DNA of 64,000 nt from Conchocele bisecta (GCA_029237695.1 CM055275.1:84190068-84254067); one strand, 5' to 3'; shown: positions 44,925 through 57,460, numbered from the stretch's first letter. Notes: a model not told the origin generated them from the letters alone. A program made the numbers and translations.

Positions 44925-47555
44925 CTGTTCGTCCGTCCACCAGTCCGTCCGTTCACGTTAAAGTTTTATGGTACCCATTATATCTGTAACTGTATGTCGG
45001 AGTGACCACAAGCTTCAATTACTTTTTTATCATCATCCATATTTTCATTCCATACCACACTCGTACGGCCTTCATGTCCAAGGTGAAGGTCAAGGTTGTA
45101 ATACTTCCTTTAAAGTCTTTGTCGGTCCAGGCGTGAGGCCGGGTGCAAACGTGAGCTCCTGCTCACTTTCTCTAGTATCAAACTGATTTAGGGAAATTAA
45201 CGAGCATAGGTTCCCTGTTATGTGGGCGTGCTGGCTGGTCTGGATGCCAATGTAAGTCAGTATGTGGTTGCTTTGGTCGTTACTGAGGTGTTTGGCAGTA
45301 TATTTGCGGTTGCATTTGACCAAAGCCAAAATACGCATTAGGCCAATGAGGGTTACACATTTTCATGTTATCCGGTTGACCCATCTGATTGGGGATCATT
45401 TGGAACATTGAAATGGCATATTGATATTGCATAATATTACATTGAATAACTATAGGCTCTAGTATCATGCTGTGATAAATCCATGACTGCCCAACCCCCG
45501 CTATTTCCAAGGTCAAGGTCACATACTTAGTCTCTTTACAAAACTTAACATCTGAGAAATATGTCATAACTTACATTTCCTTCATTTAAATTGCTTAGTA
45601 TTTCACGCATACATTCCTCTAAGGTTCTACTATCATGGTGTGACAAATCCACGACCGTCCGACCCCCGCTGATCCTAAAGTAAAGATACAGGCCAACAGA
45701 CTTGTAAAATTCTACGTTATTCCGTAACCCTCGGCTACTGACAAATTGTGTGTTATATTGCCTTCGCCTTGTCAGACGCTTCAGTATAGTTGACTATATT
45801 TACCTAATCTGGCATTTTCTATCAATGACGTCGACAGTTGATGAAATATTCATAGTCAATGGAGAATTTTATTTTAGTTGTATGATAGTTTTATACTGGC
45901 TTTGCGTCAGTATAACTGTTATATTGTCTGTCTATGACGTCGAAAGATTGTGAATATTCCTAGTCAATGTAGAATTCTTTGTAGGATAGTTTTATACTGG
46001 CTTCGCCTATTCAGACGCTTCAGTATAATTTACCAATTCCAGGAAGTTTGTAAGATCTTATACCCTCATTAAATTGAGATTGACCTTCAGATTTGGCATG
46101 CGTATGCCGGACAGATATACAAAAACTAGTAGTCAGGTGAGATTCTAAACAATTAAGGTTTTTGGGAAATCACTGCCTCACCACTGGTTAGGGCCCCGCT
46201 GAGAATCGGTGGTGCTCTATCGGTTTAGCCCAATATGTCTGTCCGTCTGTCCGCCTATCCGCCTGTCTGTCCGTCAGTTTGTTTGTTTTTTGTAAGAGTT
46301 TCTCAAATCACCTATAATTTCTGCTTGCGTTCAGCAAATATCTTCATATTGCACACATGCATTACTTAATAACTATACATCATTCCACATTCATACAATA
46401 ACCCCCGCTACTGATCGTACGTCCGTCCGTCTGTCTGTTTATTTATTGAACGTTTTTGTAACAGTTTCTCAAATAGGGGCCCTAAGTGCGTCGAGAGGCC
46501 ACCTTTTCTAGTTTATTCTAAACTGTTGTCTCTACTCTGGGCCTGGCCGGTTCTAGTGCACCACCGATATGATGATCCGTCGACCTGTTTAATGGTTCCG
46601 CAACTGACGACTATCTAGAGTCAGAATATAGTGTATGTTACACGAATCTGAAATGGAGAAATACATTTTTATTCACATGTTAAAACTGATGGATGTCTCA
46701 ATATGTCGTCGAATGGTTCTTGAATATTGGGTGGACAACACGTTTGGAGTTATTCCACTTGGTGTGTCATGGTTTGTTTGTCATTGGCTTTTATACACTT
46801 TTTCATAGTTAAACATGGTCGGCATTGAGGCAATTATTTCAAACAATTTACTATATGTACAATGTACCCATTACGGAAACGATGCTTTTAATTGTAAATT
46901 GTTGAAACTGTATATATTCTCAGATAATTTACGATGAGTTGTATCGTTCCAGCAATACCGACATCGCCCAAAGTTTAGTTATATCCTTCTAACAGGACCA
47001 ACCTCACTCCGAATTGTAAATTATCTGATTCGCCCATTGATTGGAGGGTGGGGCATATAGTGTTAACGGCGTCTGTACGTCCCGAAACCTTAACGCTCGG
47101 GTAAATGTCTTATCAATTATGTAAAATGTATCGACCAGTAATGTCGGACAAATTATTTGCTGACTATTGAATGGGTGTGGCACTCATTAAATCTGGAAAC
47201 ATGTGAAGTGTCTGGCCACACTCGGATTTTTCGCGGCATGCATTTCCAGAATATTTCCAGAAATAATCATTGTAATTAAATGCAAAATAAACACGGATTT
47301 GTGCAGCGCAGCGCTATTATAATATACGTACCTGTAGTGTGTATCAAATATCCTGCTTACAGTAGGGTTAGCGATCTTTCGGCAACCGTAGCGCGGGATG
47401 CCCCTGGATTATGAGGTAGGTTTCTTTCCTTGTCTAGATTCACATGGTAAATGGCGCCCTTTCTCGACGAATTTAGCTGGGTTCGCACTCCAACACACTC
47501 AGTCCAGAGCAGCTCGCAATCCATTGCACTTGTCACAGGACACGGGCGACTAATA
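44925..47555. repeat. Repeat-rich region without genes
   Basis: Contains GTCCGTCC runs near 44907-44955, 46235-46275 and 46418-46432, units of the 43.34-kb array at 45.47-45.70 kb and 47.08-47.11 kb, and a short repeated segment with CAGACGCTTCAGTATA near 45775 and 46013. No coding sequence with domain features was seen. Confidence 0.5.
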
Positions 47556-47556
47556 C

Positions 47557-48019
47557 TACAGTAGCGCTTTTCTGCAGGTCAACTATACGAACTATGCCAA
47601 TAATATACGTATACTATGCCAATACGATATGTTTTCTATACGATATGCATATAGTATAAACGTACGTGTGTTTTGTACCGACATACAACCAACCAATATC
47701 GTATAGATGTAACATTCAAATCGTACGTTATACGATTTGTACGTGTGTATAATTCTGGTACGTTTGTATCATACAAACATACCAGATTATGGTAACTATT
47801 ATACCATATCCGTACGGATATATCGTATATACGAACGGATATCGTATGTTTGTATACTATTCGTATAGTACGTTTGTACTATACGATGATACGGTACAAA
47901 CATACCAATATTATATGATCATACGATATGCTCATTAAATATACCAATACTATACGATTACGATATCTATACGATATTAGTATATACAAATAGGTAAGGA
48001 GCAGAAAAGCGCTACTGTA
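47557..48019. mobile_element. 463-bp MITE with TA duplication and internally palindromic core
   Basis: CAGTAGCGCTTTTCTGC at 47559-47575 is exactly inverted at the right end (GCAGAAAAGCGCTACTG, 48001-48017), and each end is flanked by TA. This fits a Tc1/mariner-type non-autonomous element. The core is made almost wholly of short palindromes built from TACGATAT, TATACGAT and CGTTTGTA blocks on both strands. No coding capacity. Confidence 0.85.
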
Positions 48020-48860
48020 CACTTTCCCAATAATCGGCAGTTGATGCACACACATCAGAAACTAGCAAGTGTTTCATTTAATAGCTAAACTGGTGATAAC
48101 ATTGAACTAAACACGACAATTAATGTTACGAGCATATTGCATTTCGGCGACCTACTATAGCTTTAAACATTGTGGTATAACATGCCTCTCCCTTTGTCAT
48201 TTTGCAACTCCACGGGAGCATTTAAACTACTGACTTATGCATGCACACATTTCACACCACTTACTTTTTATATGGGTGAATAATTACCAATTAAATATAT
48301 TGTACGAAACACAAAATTTAACTCTATTACAATGCACAAATTGAAATTGCAACACAGATTTTAACTTGTTAAAGCCATTGTGAGAAATTTGGTACAGTAT
48401 TGGTGGCCATCTTTGATGTTATTTTGCATCTTAAATCATGCGTGTAACGTCTACGGTACATGCATTACCTCATTATATAATATAATATATATTGATTTCT
48501 GACTAATAACAATGAAACACCTGTTTTTTCTGTTTGAGCAGCCATCTTGGACGTCATCTTGGATTATGGAAAATGATGAGGGCTGACCGCCGGATTCCAA
48601 TAATATAGGTATTGAAGATGCAAAATCACCAAAAACAAATTGTATATACGACAAGTCTTTGTCCCTTGGTAGTTCGGTAGGACTATTAACCATAACGATA
48701 GTGTCTCACTTTTCCAACCTGCAAAGCTTAGCCATGCGTGTTGCTAGTTTAGATTCTACAAGCTATATCAACGAACGTTCTGAAATAGGCGTGGCCTACT
48801 CGGAATTGTTCTCATATACACCATACAATTAGACATGCAGACTACATGTTGTGTTTTTCA
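48020..48860. other. No gene recognised
   Basis: Short unsupported frames only. GCCATCTTGGACGTCATCTT near 48541 is a stray repeat motif. Confidence 0.4.
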
Positions 48861-48867
48861 CTTGCAG

Positions 48868-49183
48868 GTAATGGGCCTCGCTATATGGACGTATGTGTGT
48901 GTAGATGTCGTCTATCGTGGAGAAACAAACATATTTAAATGTTCCTTGGCCAGAACACCAATGTTCGTTTGGAAAGGTCCACCTAACAATCTGATATATG
49001 TGTACCACATTAACGGTATCCCCACGGTAAATAATGCATACCTCCACCAATCGGATCGTATTTCCGTCGGTGGGCAGGACAAACCGGACCTGATTATCAG
49101 TGATACACAACTGTCTAACTCTGGCCTCTACTTTTGTGCAACAGCTCCGACTGAAAGACAAGACCATCACTTGTACATAAGAA
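48868..49183 (+). CDS. Ig-domain exon (V-like) of a second receptor-like gene
   Basis: The exon ends in phase 1 at GTGAGT (49184). Two acceptors are possible: TTTTTCACTTGCAG (48867, phase 0) or GTGTGTGTAG (48904, phase 1, which matches the neighbours but has a poor pyrimidine tract). It encodes VVYRGETNIFKCSL, MFVWKGPP (core tryptophan), DRISVGGQDKPDLIISDTQL and SNSGLYFCATAP (D/S-x-G-x-Y-x-C), ending LYIRS. This is a complete Ig fold with a long V-like middle region. It is the most 5' recognised exon of the second Ig group on this strand. Confidence 0.75.
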
Positions 49184-49624
49184 GTGAGTATACTTATATT
49201 CCTCTTTGGCAAAGTTTTCCGAAATAAAATTAAGTTGTCACTAGAATAAGCCCTCATATAATCAGGAGCATAAATACCTTGAGTTACCACTGGATATTGC
49301 ATCTGACGCTAACACGCTGTACGTCACCCTTGGGCATTTTCCATTATCCAAAATGGCAAAGAACAGAATAAAATATTTGACTCGTAATCTGAAATACATG
49401 TCAGTTTTATAATAATATAATGGTAGTATGTATTGCTTTAACTACGTCATTTTTTGTTTCGTCTTATTGGGAACATGACCCATACCCGTAGAATTGGGAT
49501 GTTTAACCATAACCCTAACCCTAACACTTTGGAAAAAAACGTTTTACCTTAAATAAACTCTTTAAGATCGCACTGAACATTCGTTCGGCTTATATTTAAG
49601 TGTTGGAATTGACTCGAACACCTG

Positions 49625-49870
49625 AAAGGTGCATACCCACTCAGTAGGCACAAACTTTTATTTACATCAGAGACACCATCTGAGACATTTTCTTACAAAC
49701 GTCTTTACTTTATTCGCTTCAAACCAGCTGCATTGGGGGAGGGGGGGGGGAGATGGGGTAATCCCAAAATCAGCACGTAATATTTACCTCGAAATAAATA
49801 TATATTCATCCCTCAAATTAGAACAGTGGAAAACTGTAGGACTAGTTCGATGTACAAGACTAACGTTTAT
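49625..49870. mobile_element. Composite of two repeat fragments
   Basis: 49628-49705 matches the left end of the TTAA-type MITE (CCCACTCAGTAGGCACAAAC, then CATCTGAGACATTTTC) found complete at 51.29 and 63.15 kb. 49728-49870 matches the repeat family at 33.54 and 60.9 kb (GCTGCATTGGG, a G-run, AATCCCAAAATCAG). Neither is complete. Confidence 0.6.
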
Positions 49871-50099
49871 GGACGGACAGTTGGCGCCACAACATAGTAT
49901 GTACTGTGTTTCAAACGGGCGAATAAAAAGGAGCACAAAAGAGCTTGTCTGAAATCTAACCACACACCTCAATGGTTTGAATTTCAACATCACAGCAGAG
50001 GTTATTTGACATTGAACTTTGACAAGGACAGCACGTCTGTGGCGGGAAATTAACATATGAATGATGGGTAACATGCACATAAAGTTTGAAGCGAATAAA

Positions 50100-50830
50100 G
50101 TAAAAAAGTTATAGGGGAAGAGAGGAACGTGTACACAACTGCTGGATGAAAGATTCAAAGTTATTTGACCATGACCTTGGGTATTGGGAGAGCATGCGTT
50201 GTGTAGGGAATGAACATGTGGATGATAATAAACATGCACTTGAAGTTGCAAGCCAATTTGTTACACAGTAAAGAAGCAAGAAGCTTATAGAGCATGGGAA
50301 CGAATTGTTATTTCGTCGGAACGAAAATGAAGAAATGCACACACATTTACTTGATGCAAATTTAAAAGTTGTTTGACCTTGACCTTGGTCATGGCGAGAG
50401 CATGGGTGGGATGGGGAATGAAAATATGGTTGGTAATAAACATGTACATGAGGTTTCAAGCCAATTTGTTACACAGTGAAGACGTTATAGGAGAATGAAT
50501 TAACGCGCATTCATCCACTGGGTCCAAAATTCAAAATTACTTGACCTTGACCTTGGACATGGAGAAACATGGATGGGGTGGGGGAACCAAACTATGGATG
50601 ATAGTAAACTTGCACAATAAAAACGTTATAGGAGAATGTGAATGTGAAACGTGAATGTATCTACTGGACGCAAAATTGTATTCATTGACCTTTGACATGG
50701 GCGTGAATAGGTGGTTGCGGGGAATGAACGTATGGATGATAAACAACATGCATATGGAGTTTCAAGCCAATCGGTCATACGGTAGCAAAGTTATAGCAGA
50801 CTGATACATGTGACGGACGGACGGACATGG
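50100..50830. repeat. Tandem array of about 140-190 bp units with GTTATAGGRGAATG
   Basis: Units near 50109, 50284, 50486, 50627 and 50790 share AAGTTATAGGAGA, TGGATG.AAATTCAAA, TTGACCTTGACCTTGG, GTGGATGATAATAAACATGC and TTTCAAGCCAATTTGTTACA, and end in a CGGACGGACGGACATGG run. Long minus-strand frames here are repeat artefacts. Confidence 0.8.
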
Positions 50831-51285
50831 ACATTTTGCATCCCTATACCCCATTTTAGATACGCGATGGGATGTAACTTTACCACAGACAAGACACAAT
50901 GACGTCATTGTAACCACTACTACAAGCTCTCTGCAAGAAGCCTTGAACATTAACGGTGTTTTGAAATAGTGAGCCTGAATTAGATTATAAACTTTTCTGA
51001 GCACATAAGCCTTAATACATGACTAATCAAACAAGCATCTACATATTATCTTAGTGTTGGAAACACCTAAAATCACATTAACTCAACCAATCAACATGCT
51101 TTATCATGTTTATTCTGAGTCGATTGGTGCTCAGCAAGTTTATAGTCATGATTGAAATAGACTAATAACGATGACACATCAGTTTAGTTCATGCATTCAT
51201 TCAAACTTTGAACACATTACACAATTATTTTACATTCCATTGTAAAGTATTTAAATTCCTTTAACAGTACATAAATCACTTAAAG

Positions 51286-51783
51286 GTACATGCCCACTCA
51301 GTAGGCACAATCTGTTATTTATAAGAATTAAATAACTGTATATTTGTGTTACTATTCCACCAGTTCTAAAAATTACAAGTGCCCGATATACAGATATACC
51401 TAGTTAGTGATATGTATTTTACTGATAGTAACTCGTGGTGGTATCAGGTTGTTTTCATATGCAAATGAGGCATGCTATTTTTAATTATTTATATTCAGTA
51501 ATTACGTCACATGAAACAATAATATTTTCGACAATTTGTAAAGTATGAGCATTGCACATCAACAAATAAATACAGAGAATTAATAGTAATGTCCGTTAAA
51601 GATTTTAAGAAAACACGGCTATCGCTACTGATATCAGTGTACAAATTTTGGTTTGATATTAATACGTGGGGTAATGGTGAATGAATGTTTATTTGCCAGA
51701 AAATGTCATATCTAACTTAAAATCCTTGACTTATTTAATTCCTATATATAATAGTTGGTGCCTACTGAGTGGGCATGTACCTT
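51286..51783. mobile_element. Complete TTAA-flanked MITE with AGGTACATGCCCACTCAG termini
   Basis: AGGTACATGCCCACTCAGTA follows TTAA at 51282, and the exact inverse TACTGAGTGGGCATGTACCT is followed by TTAA. The roughly 500-bp interior is AT-rich and non-coding, with AAACACGGCTATCGCTACTG and ATATCAGTG shared, in inverse orientation, with the copy at 63.15 kb. A TTAA target points to a piggyBac-type or similar enzyme, although the ends lack the usual CCC start. Confidence 0.85.
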
Positions 51784-52065
51784 TAACCGAATACTCCAAC
51801 ATTTGCCATTCTCAGCTTATTACAATACATGTTTGATTTGGAAACTACTTTTCCATAACTGGAACATTAATGCACTGAACCTACCCAGATGAATACGTAA
51901 ACTCACTTAAATCCACTCATCTGTTTTAACCCTGCTAAAACGTAAAATTATTTGGCAATATTAACCACCATGTCTACGTCAGTCACATGAACATCATACT
52001 GAAGTAATGCTTAAACTACAAATACGCATACAAATTATGTCAATAAGCCTATAAAATGTTTGTCT

Positions 52066-52310
52066 TTTGACTGGAGAAATGGGAGCTTATGGTATTCGTG
52101 GCCAGTACCTTATGTTCTGCTAGCACACTCCTCTGACCAGTCATGCAGCTTGTTTATGATGTATTCTGTTTATTTGGAGGATGATGGGTGTTTTGCTGAC
52201 TAAATGGCAAATAGCGCAGACCTTGATCAGACAAATGTGCAGGCTGGTATGTGCCTACACTGAACACCCTGTGTTCAAGGCTCCATTTCTCCAATCATAT
52301 TCACTTTGAA
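52066..52310. mobile_element. Diverged palindromic MITE copy
   Basis: TTGACTGGAGAAATGGGAGC at the left and CTCCATTTCTCCAATCATAT at the right are inverted repeats of the 13.04-kb family. The interior (TGACCAGTCATGCAGC) resembles the copy at 6.16 kb, suggesting a subfamily. Confidence 0.65.
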
Positions 52311-52969
52311 CTTTTAAAGGCACTATGTCTCATTTATGCAATGTGACCTTATTCGCCATACTGAGTTAAATATGTTTGCAGTACATCAAGAGACAAACTA
52401 CATACTGAACAGCTGCAGAGACATCATCCGCAGCACAGTGTCTTCAACATGTCATATGCATACAGAAACACGCTAAAATTGGGGAACTTTATAAATTCAA
52501 CACTAACAAAGGGTTCACACTTGGTGGATCTTTTAATCAGTCACATACAAATGTAATGACAGGACCAGCATGTATAAGGACTATACGTGCACCTGGACTT
52601 TTAAGATTATCGGACAAAAACACACAAATATTGATCTGAGCATCTTGACCGTTTCATTCCGGTAGGTAATTGGTATAACATGATTTTGAAGTTTTAAGTC
52701 CGGCTAAGGCTCGCATGAAATTAAGTTACTGAATATCATCCCCACCTGCCCTCTAGGCATAATGTCATGATTAATCTTTTATTTAGATATATCTGACGGA
52801 AAATCAGCAATTGTCGTTTTTTGTAACGCTTTACAAACAAGAACATGTGACCTGTCGGGACACGAATGCCCCCGGTGGCAGGTTGGCAGAAACTGTGGCA
52901 ACATGAATTAACGAAAAGTGATAAGTATTCGTGAGCACAGTTGTGAAGGTCAAAATGTGAAGGTCATGT

Positions 52970-53760
52970 TAAGGACAGCATGGATGTGTGACATTTGTGA
53001 AACATTTCAAAGTTCTGGAGGTCAATGTCATATTAAGAGCAGCATGGATGTGTGACATTTCTGCACAAGTGTGATGTATTGAAACATTATAGTGATCCAT
53101 CTAGGGATATATAAGTTATGACAGAATTGACAAACTCCGGTGAACTTGTTAATGTGTGAAAAGTTCAAAGTTGTTAAGGTCAAAAGGTCAAAGTCGTACG
53201 TTCAAATTAGTGATGGGTCACATTAAGGACAGCATGGATGTGTGGCATTTGTCCACAAGTATGGTGCGTTGCAATATTTAAGTAATCCTTCAAGGAATGT
53301 AGAAGTTATATCAGAATTGAGAACTCCGGTACACTTGTTAATGTGTGAAAAGTTGTCAAGGTCAAAAACTCAAGGTCATACGTTCAAATTAGTGGCATTT
53401 GTCCACAAGTATGCTATTTTGAAAATTTAAGTAATAATTAAGGGAAACGGAAGTTATAACAGAAATGAGAAAACGCCAGTGAACTTCTTGATTAATGTGT
53501 GAACAAGTTCAAAGTTGTCAAGGTCAACATGTCACATTAAGGGCAGCATGGATGTGTGGCATTTTCCCACAAGTATACTGTGTTGAAATATGTAAGTAAT
53601 CCTTCTAGCAATATAGAATGTATGACAGAACTGAGAAACGGTGAACTTCTTAATGTGGGAAAAAGTTAAAAGTTGTGAAGGTCAAAATGTCAATGTCTCA
53701 TTAAGGATAGTATGGATTTGTGGCATTTGTCCACAGGTATACGGAGTTGAAATTTAAGTA
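52970..53760. repeat. Tandem array of about 160-180 bp units with GGACAGCATGGATGTGTG
   Basis: Five to six units share TTAAGGACAGCATGGATGTG, GCATTTGTCCACAAGTATG, TAAGTAATCCTTCAAGG, GAAGTTATAACAGAATTGAG, CTTGTTAATGTGTGAAAAG and AAGGTCAAA. The first units are truncated and the array stops near 53760. Confidence 0.8.
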
Positions 53761-54840
53761 ATCCTTCAAGGGAAATTAACAGTAAATTATCTTTATATGT
53801 CCTAAGTAGTACAGATAAGGCTGGGTCTGGGCAACCCATGATAAACAGGGTTCGGAGAGCAACAATACAATGGAGAGCCCAATGCGATCCCAAGGGACGG
53901 CCCACTCCCTGACCGGCCCAGGGATCGCCCGTCGGTGTGCAAATGGCAGAATGCCGGCAGAGAAATAGCAAAAGCCTCTACTGATGCACGCTCCCCCAAC
54001 GACTGGGTATATTTCTTTCTTAGCCTGCACCCAGTCACTGCAGTGCTGGAACCTTTCTTAAGTCCACCCATATGTTGGCTAACATTCTAGTTTTACGGGT
54101 AGCCTTTAACCCAATTGCAAATTCTTCTCCGAAACGAATTGAGAGAAACCAGCGAAGTAAGGGTAACCTATTATGTGATCTGGTTTCCGAAATTGCAAGC
54201 TCATAGGCAGAAATTGTTTAGGCCGGCAACCTATGAGCTATGCAATTCCATCGCTAAATTCACATATTCAGAACAAGACTGCTACCATTAAACAGACGAG
54301 ACGGACATCATACCGGGTCGACAACATGGCACACACGAGAGGAGACCAATTGTAGAAAGGCAAACAGACGAATATATACCCATCAGTTTCCCATACAAAA
54401 TACAAATGGTGTGCACATTATAAATATTTATAAATACTTATTGGCGAAAATTGTTTTTTTGTTTCACATATAATCCCACGGGTTTTGCATTTTCTTAACC
54501 TAAAACTTGCCAATTTCCCACTTCCCCGTCAATATACCGAAATTTGACCGAAATAAAACGGGTGTAAATCTGGACCGTAAATTTCCTTTATGAATATTCA
54601 TGAAATACCAGTCACATGACATCCGTTAACAGTGTTCTGACGGTATGTGTGTCGTTACGAAAGGGTTTTTCCATGTATATACATTATCATATACATGTAT
54701 ATACATTCAGTATCAATTAATATTCAATACCCGGGTAGCGGAAAAATAAATTGGAGTACCATTGTTTATAAATTGCATTGTTGTAGTTGGTCCGGGCGGA
54801 AGCATGTGCTTTACAAAGCTAAGATACGTAAAGTTAAATA
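53761..54840. other. No gene recognised
   Basis: A slightly more G+C-rich stretch at 53810-54070 has overlapping minus-strand frames of 85-90 codons without domain features. The rest is AT-rich with nothing supported. Confidence 0.35.
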
Positions 54841-54981
54841 TTATAGAACGCGCAAAGTAGAGACTATACAGCAGGTGGGAATGGACTTGCGAGCTGCACC
54901 CCGCCCTAAAGTATTTACGCTTCGTAAGGTGGCGCCGACGGAGATATGAAGGATCTGGCGCTCGGACAGTATGGCGGCAGG

Positions 54982-55020
<39 letters not shown>

Positions 55021-55644
55021 AGACACGCGAACAAGCATATTACGTCCCGACGCGGGCGAGAAGAGTTCGTCTTTCGTCGGCCCGCCCCTCCATGACGAGT
55101 TTTTTACATCATCATCTCTCACAACCTGCGAGTCGGCCTTGCACCGGATCACACCCTTTAACTCCTGGTACCTGGACATCTTTTCGACGACCAGTCTGAA
55201 CTCACTCTATGATATATCGGTGTCGGCTATTGCTTTCGACACGATAACGTCCATACTGTTTTTCTTCAACCTCGCAAGAACTGCTATTCGGTCGTGCTTG
55301 CGACTCTTTGCCTCGAGCATGAGGTCCACCAGTTTGCTCGTCAATAAAAGCAGGCGTGCTCCTGCTGCGACCGCAGTGAAGGCCACCGCAATCGGCGCGG
55401 CAACGACTGTTGACAATAAAGACACATTCCCCATCCCGCTCACAACGGAAGCTGAGGCTATCGTGGTGTTCACCACCTCGACGATATTGACTGCCCGCCT
55501 ATATTGTGTTGCATGACCTGTCCGTGTCTCTCCCTCATACTGGAGAATCTGTTGTATTTCGACAATCCTGGTCATCCTAAAAGAGGTCGAGTCAGCCGCC
55601 CCGGACGGCAGCTCAGGATATAGTTTTTCGGCGGCATTCATCAT
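54841..55644 (-). pseudogene. Second cassette copy, gene C homologue with one in-frame stop and a CAG run
   Basis: It starts at ATG 55644 and matches gene C through VEIQQILQYEGETRT, ATQYRRAVNIVEVV, the Gly/Ala hydrophobic core, RKHDRIAVLARLKKNSMDVI and VSKAIADTDIS. A single TAG (55206-55204) then interrupts before SEFRLVVEKMSRYQEL, in the same frame. Further on, homology fades and an expanded trinucleotide run (CTG on the plus strand, 54987-55020) adds polyalanine. The ATGATG start overlaps the TGA of the gene B tail. Higher G+C than the first copy. Confidence 0.75.
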
Positions 55645-56154
55645 AAGTCTAGTTCGATTAATAATTTCACCACGGTGGAAGAGCTCCCAGCGTCTGCGAT
55701 TTTTGTCACGAAGTTAATAAACTCCCGGTGGGAACATTAATTGGTATGTCTTCTAATATCGTAAATCCTGACCTCTGCCCCGCATGCTTGGTGACGCCAT
55801 ATTTCTGTTCTATCCCGTTCAGCGCCATATTCCCACGAACTTCGCCAGTCCCATGTCCCTTAAAGTTGACCGATCAGACTGACATTCGCAGAACCGTCCT
55901 GGACGCTGCCATGGTGTATCCCGTATATCTAATGCTCGCGTTGGCACCAAATGAATATGCCTCTAGCGCAGTACAGCCCGCTCCTCGGCCAAAACTGTTA
56001 TGACGGGCTTTAGAGCTTGCAGTCGCTGCATGTGTGCAAGCGCCGTAGCCGCCTCTATGCGGGCCTGCGCTACCCTCCCCTCTATCCTTCTCATTGCCGC
56101 CCCATCATTGCTGTCTCTGCACGCGCCGCGGGAGCCAGGGCGGTATATTCTCAA
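55640..56154 (-). pseudogene. Second cassette copy, degenerate gene B homologue
   Basis: The start region reads RIYRPGSRGACRDSND (compare IYGPDSSSNS in gene B) and stops near 55963. The middle is too diverged to align. The end contains INFVTKIADAGSSSTVVKLL followed by IELDL and TGA, nearly the same as the tail of copy 1. As there, the tail is out of frame with the upstream part. No ATG is present at the expected start. Confidence 0.6.
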
Positions 56155-56540
56155 TTCGATATAATTTCATTAATAACTGACATCGGGAAGTCATGATTGT
56201 CCAATACTCGCCCACTATCATCTCCGACGGATATCAATTCATGGACGTGCCCCGACTCTAAGAGTTTCATCTCGGGGGTTGGAAAGTTCAAGGTCAGGGT
56301 TTCCGCGTAAAAGCAGTCGCTTGCGTGCACGACATTTAGGATGGTGCTGGAGGCACAGTCTAATGTGTTATATGCGGTATTGAGCTGCTCAATGTGCACA
56401 CGGAGGGTTTTCGTGAAGGCGAAGCCCACCGCCGGCATGCTCGCCTGGCCCAAACCATTCCCTATTGCCGGAGTATGTTGTTGTAAAACCGAGCCGCACA
56501 GCCAACGCCGGAGATATCGTGACACCGTTGGATGACTACG
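56151..56540 (-). pseudogene. Second cassette copy, 5'-truncated gene A homologue
   Basis: Only the C-terminal two thirds remain. ISPALAVRLGFTTTYSG is followed by a frameshift near 56440 into FAFTKTLRVHIEQLNTAYNT, VVHASDCFYAETLTLNFPTP and LLESGHVHEL, aligned with gene A to its end. The sequence beyond 56540 shows no similarity, so the copy was truncated there. The end of A and start of B touch or overlap. Confidence 0.75.
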
Positions 56541-57000
56541 TCCAGATAAACAGACACTGCAAATTACAGCACATAAGTGGCTGTGATTGAAAACATTGGT
56601 TTTGTGCCAGTGTAGCTCCTAGTCAGATCATACAGACGTACATCTAGAGCGAATATATACCTGTTTTCAAATATTAACTGTCTAGTTATCCTCTGGTTGC
56701 CAGGGTAAGTCATTATTAAGCACTGCACAGCAACATAATCGTGCATTTATAATTATTACGTACAACAAAGTGTAATACATTTTATTATGGATATTGTTGT
56801 ATTGCGATGCTAGATACTTAAATACATGAGGTATATAAATGATAAAATTCGTTTTACTGTTGACGAATGTGAAGATTCTGACGTACACGAGTTTATTGTT
56901 TTGTTGCACTCCGCACTCTACAAAATCAGTTCAAAGAACATTGCAAAAATACACGAATATTTTGTGCATTGTCTGGAACATACAATATACAATATACAAT
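56541..57000. other. No gene recognised
   Basis: AT-rich spacer between the second cassette copy and the Ig-edge array. Confidence 0.4.
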
Positions 57001-57460
57001 AACATTACAGTCCGCCCACAGACCCGGTGATCTCCAACCTACAGCCTGGCGGCGCTGTGGTGGGAACTGAAGGACGGTCCCTGACACTGACATGTACATT
57101 ATTCCGTGTGTATGCAATAACATTACAGTCCTCCAACAAACCCCTGTGATCTCCTACCTACAGCCTGGCGGCGCTGTGGTGGAAACGGAAGGACGGTCCC
57201 TGACACTGACATGTACATTATTCTGGGTATATACAATAACATTACAGTCCGCCCACAGATCCCGGTGATCTCCAACCTACAACCGAGTGGCACCGTGGTC
57301 GGAGCTGAAGGCCGGTCCTGACACGGACATGCACATTATTCTGGGTATATTCAATAACATTACTGTCCACCCATATACCCCGGTGATCTCAATCCTATAG
57401 CCGGGCGGCACCGTTTTGGGAACGGAAGGCCGGCCTGGGTATATACAATAAAACTTAAAG
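57001..57460 (+). repeat. Tandem array of acceptor plus first part of the next Ig exon, four extra copies
   Basis: The exon-like starts are 57011, 57129, 57248 and about 57366, and the real exon starts at 57461 (spacing 118, 119, 118 and 95 bp). Units contain AATAACATTACAG, TCCGCCCACAGACCC, GGTGATCTCCAACCTACAGC, GAAGGACGGTCCCTGACACT and GACATGTACATTATTC. They end just after the first Ig cysteine, as in the array at 19.6 kb, then GTATATACAATAACATTACAG leads into the next copy. The fourth copy has lost its AG (ATTACTG). Confidence 0.85.

Noticed and set aside
49784..50459. Overlapping minus-strand ORFs of 155 and 116 codons
   Set aside because: They share repeated YHPHVHS-like motifs that come from the tandem units of the 50.1-50.8 kb array.
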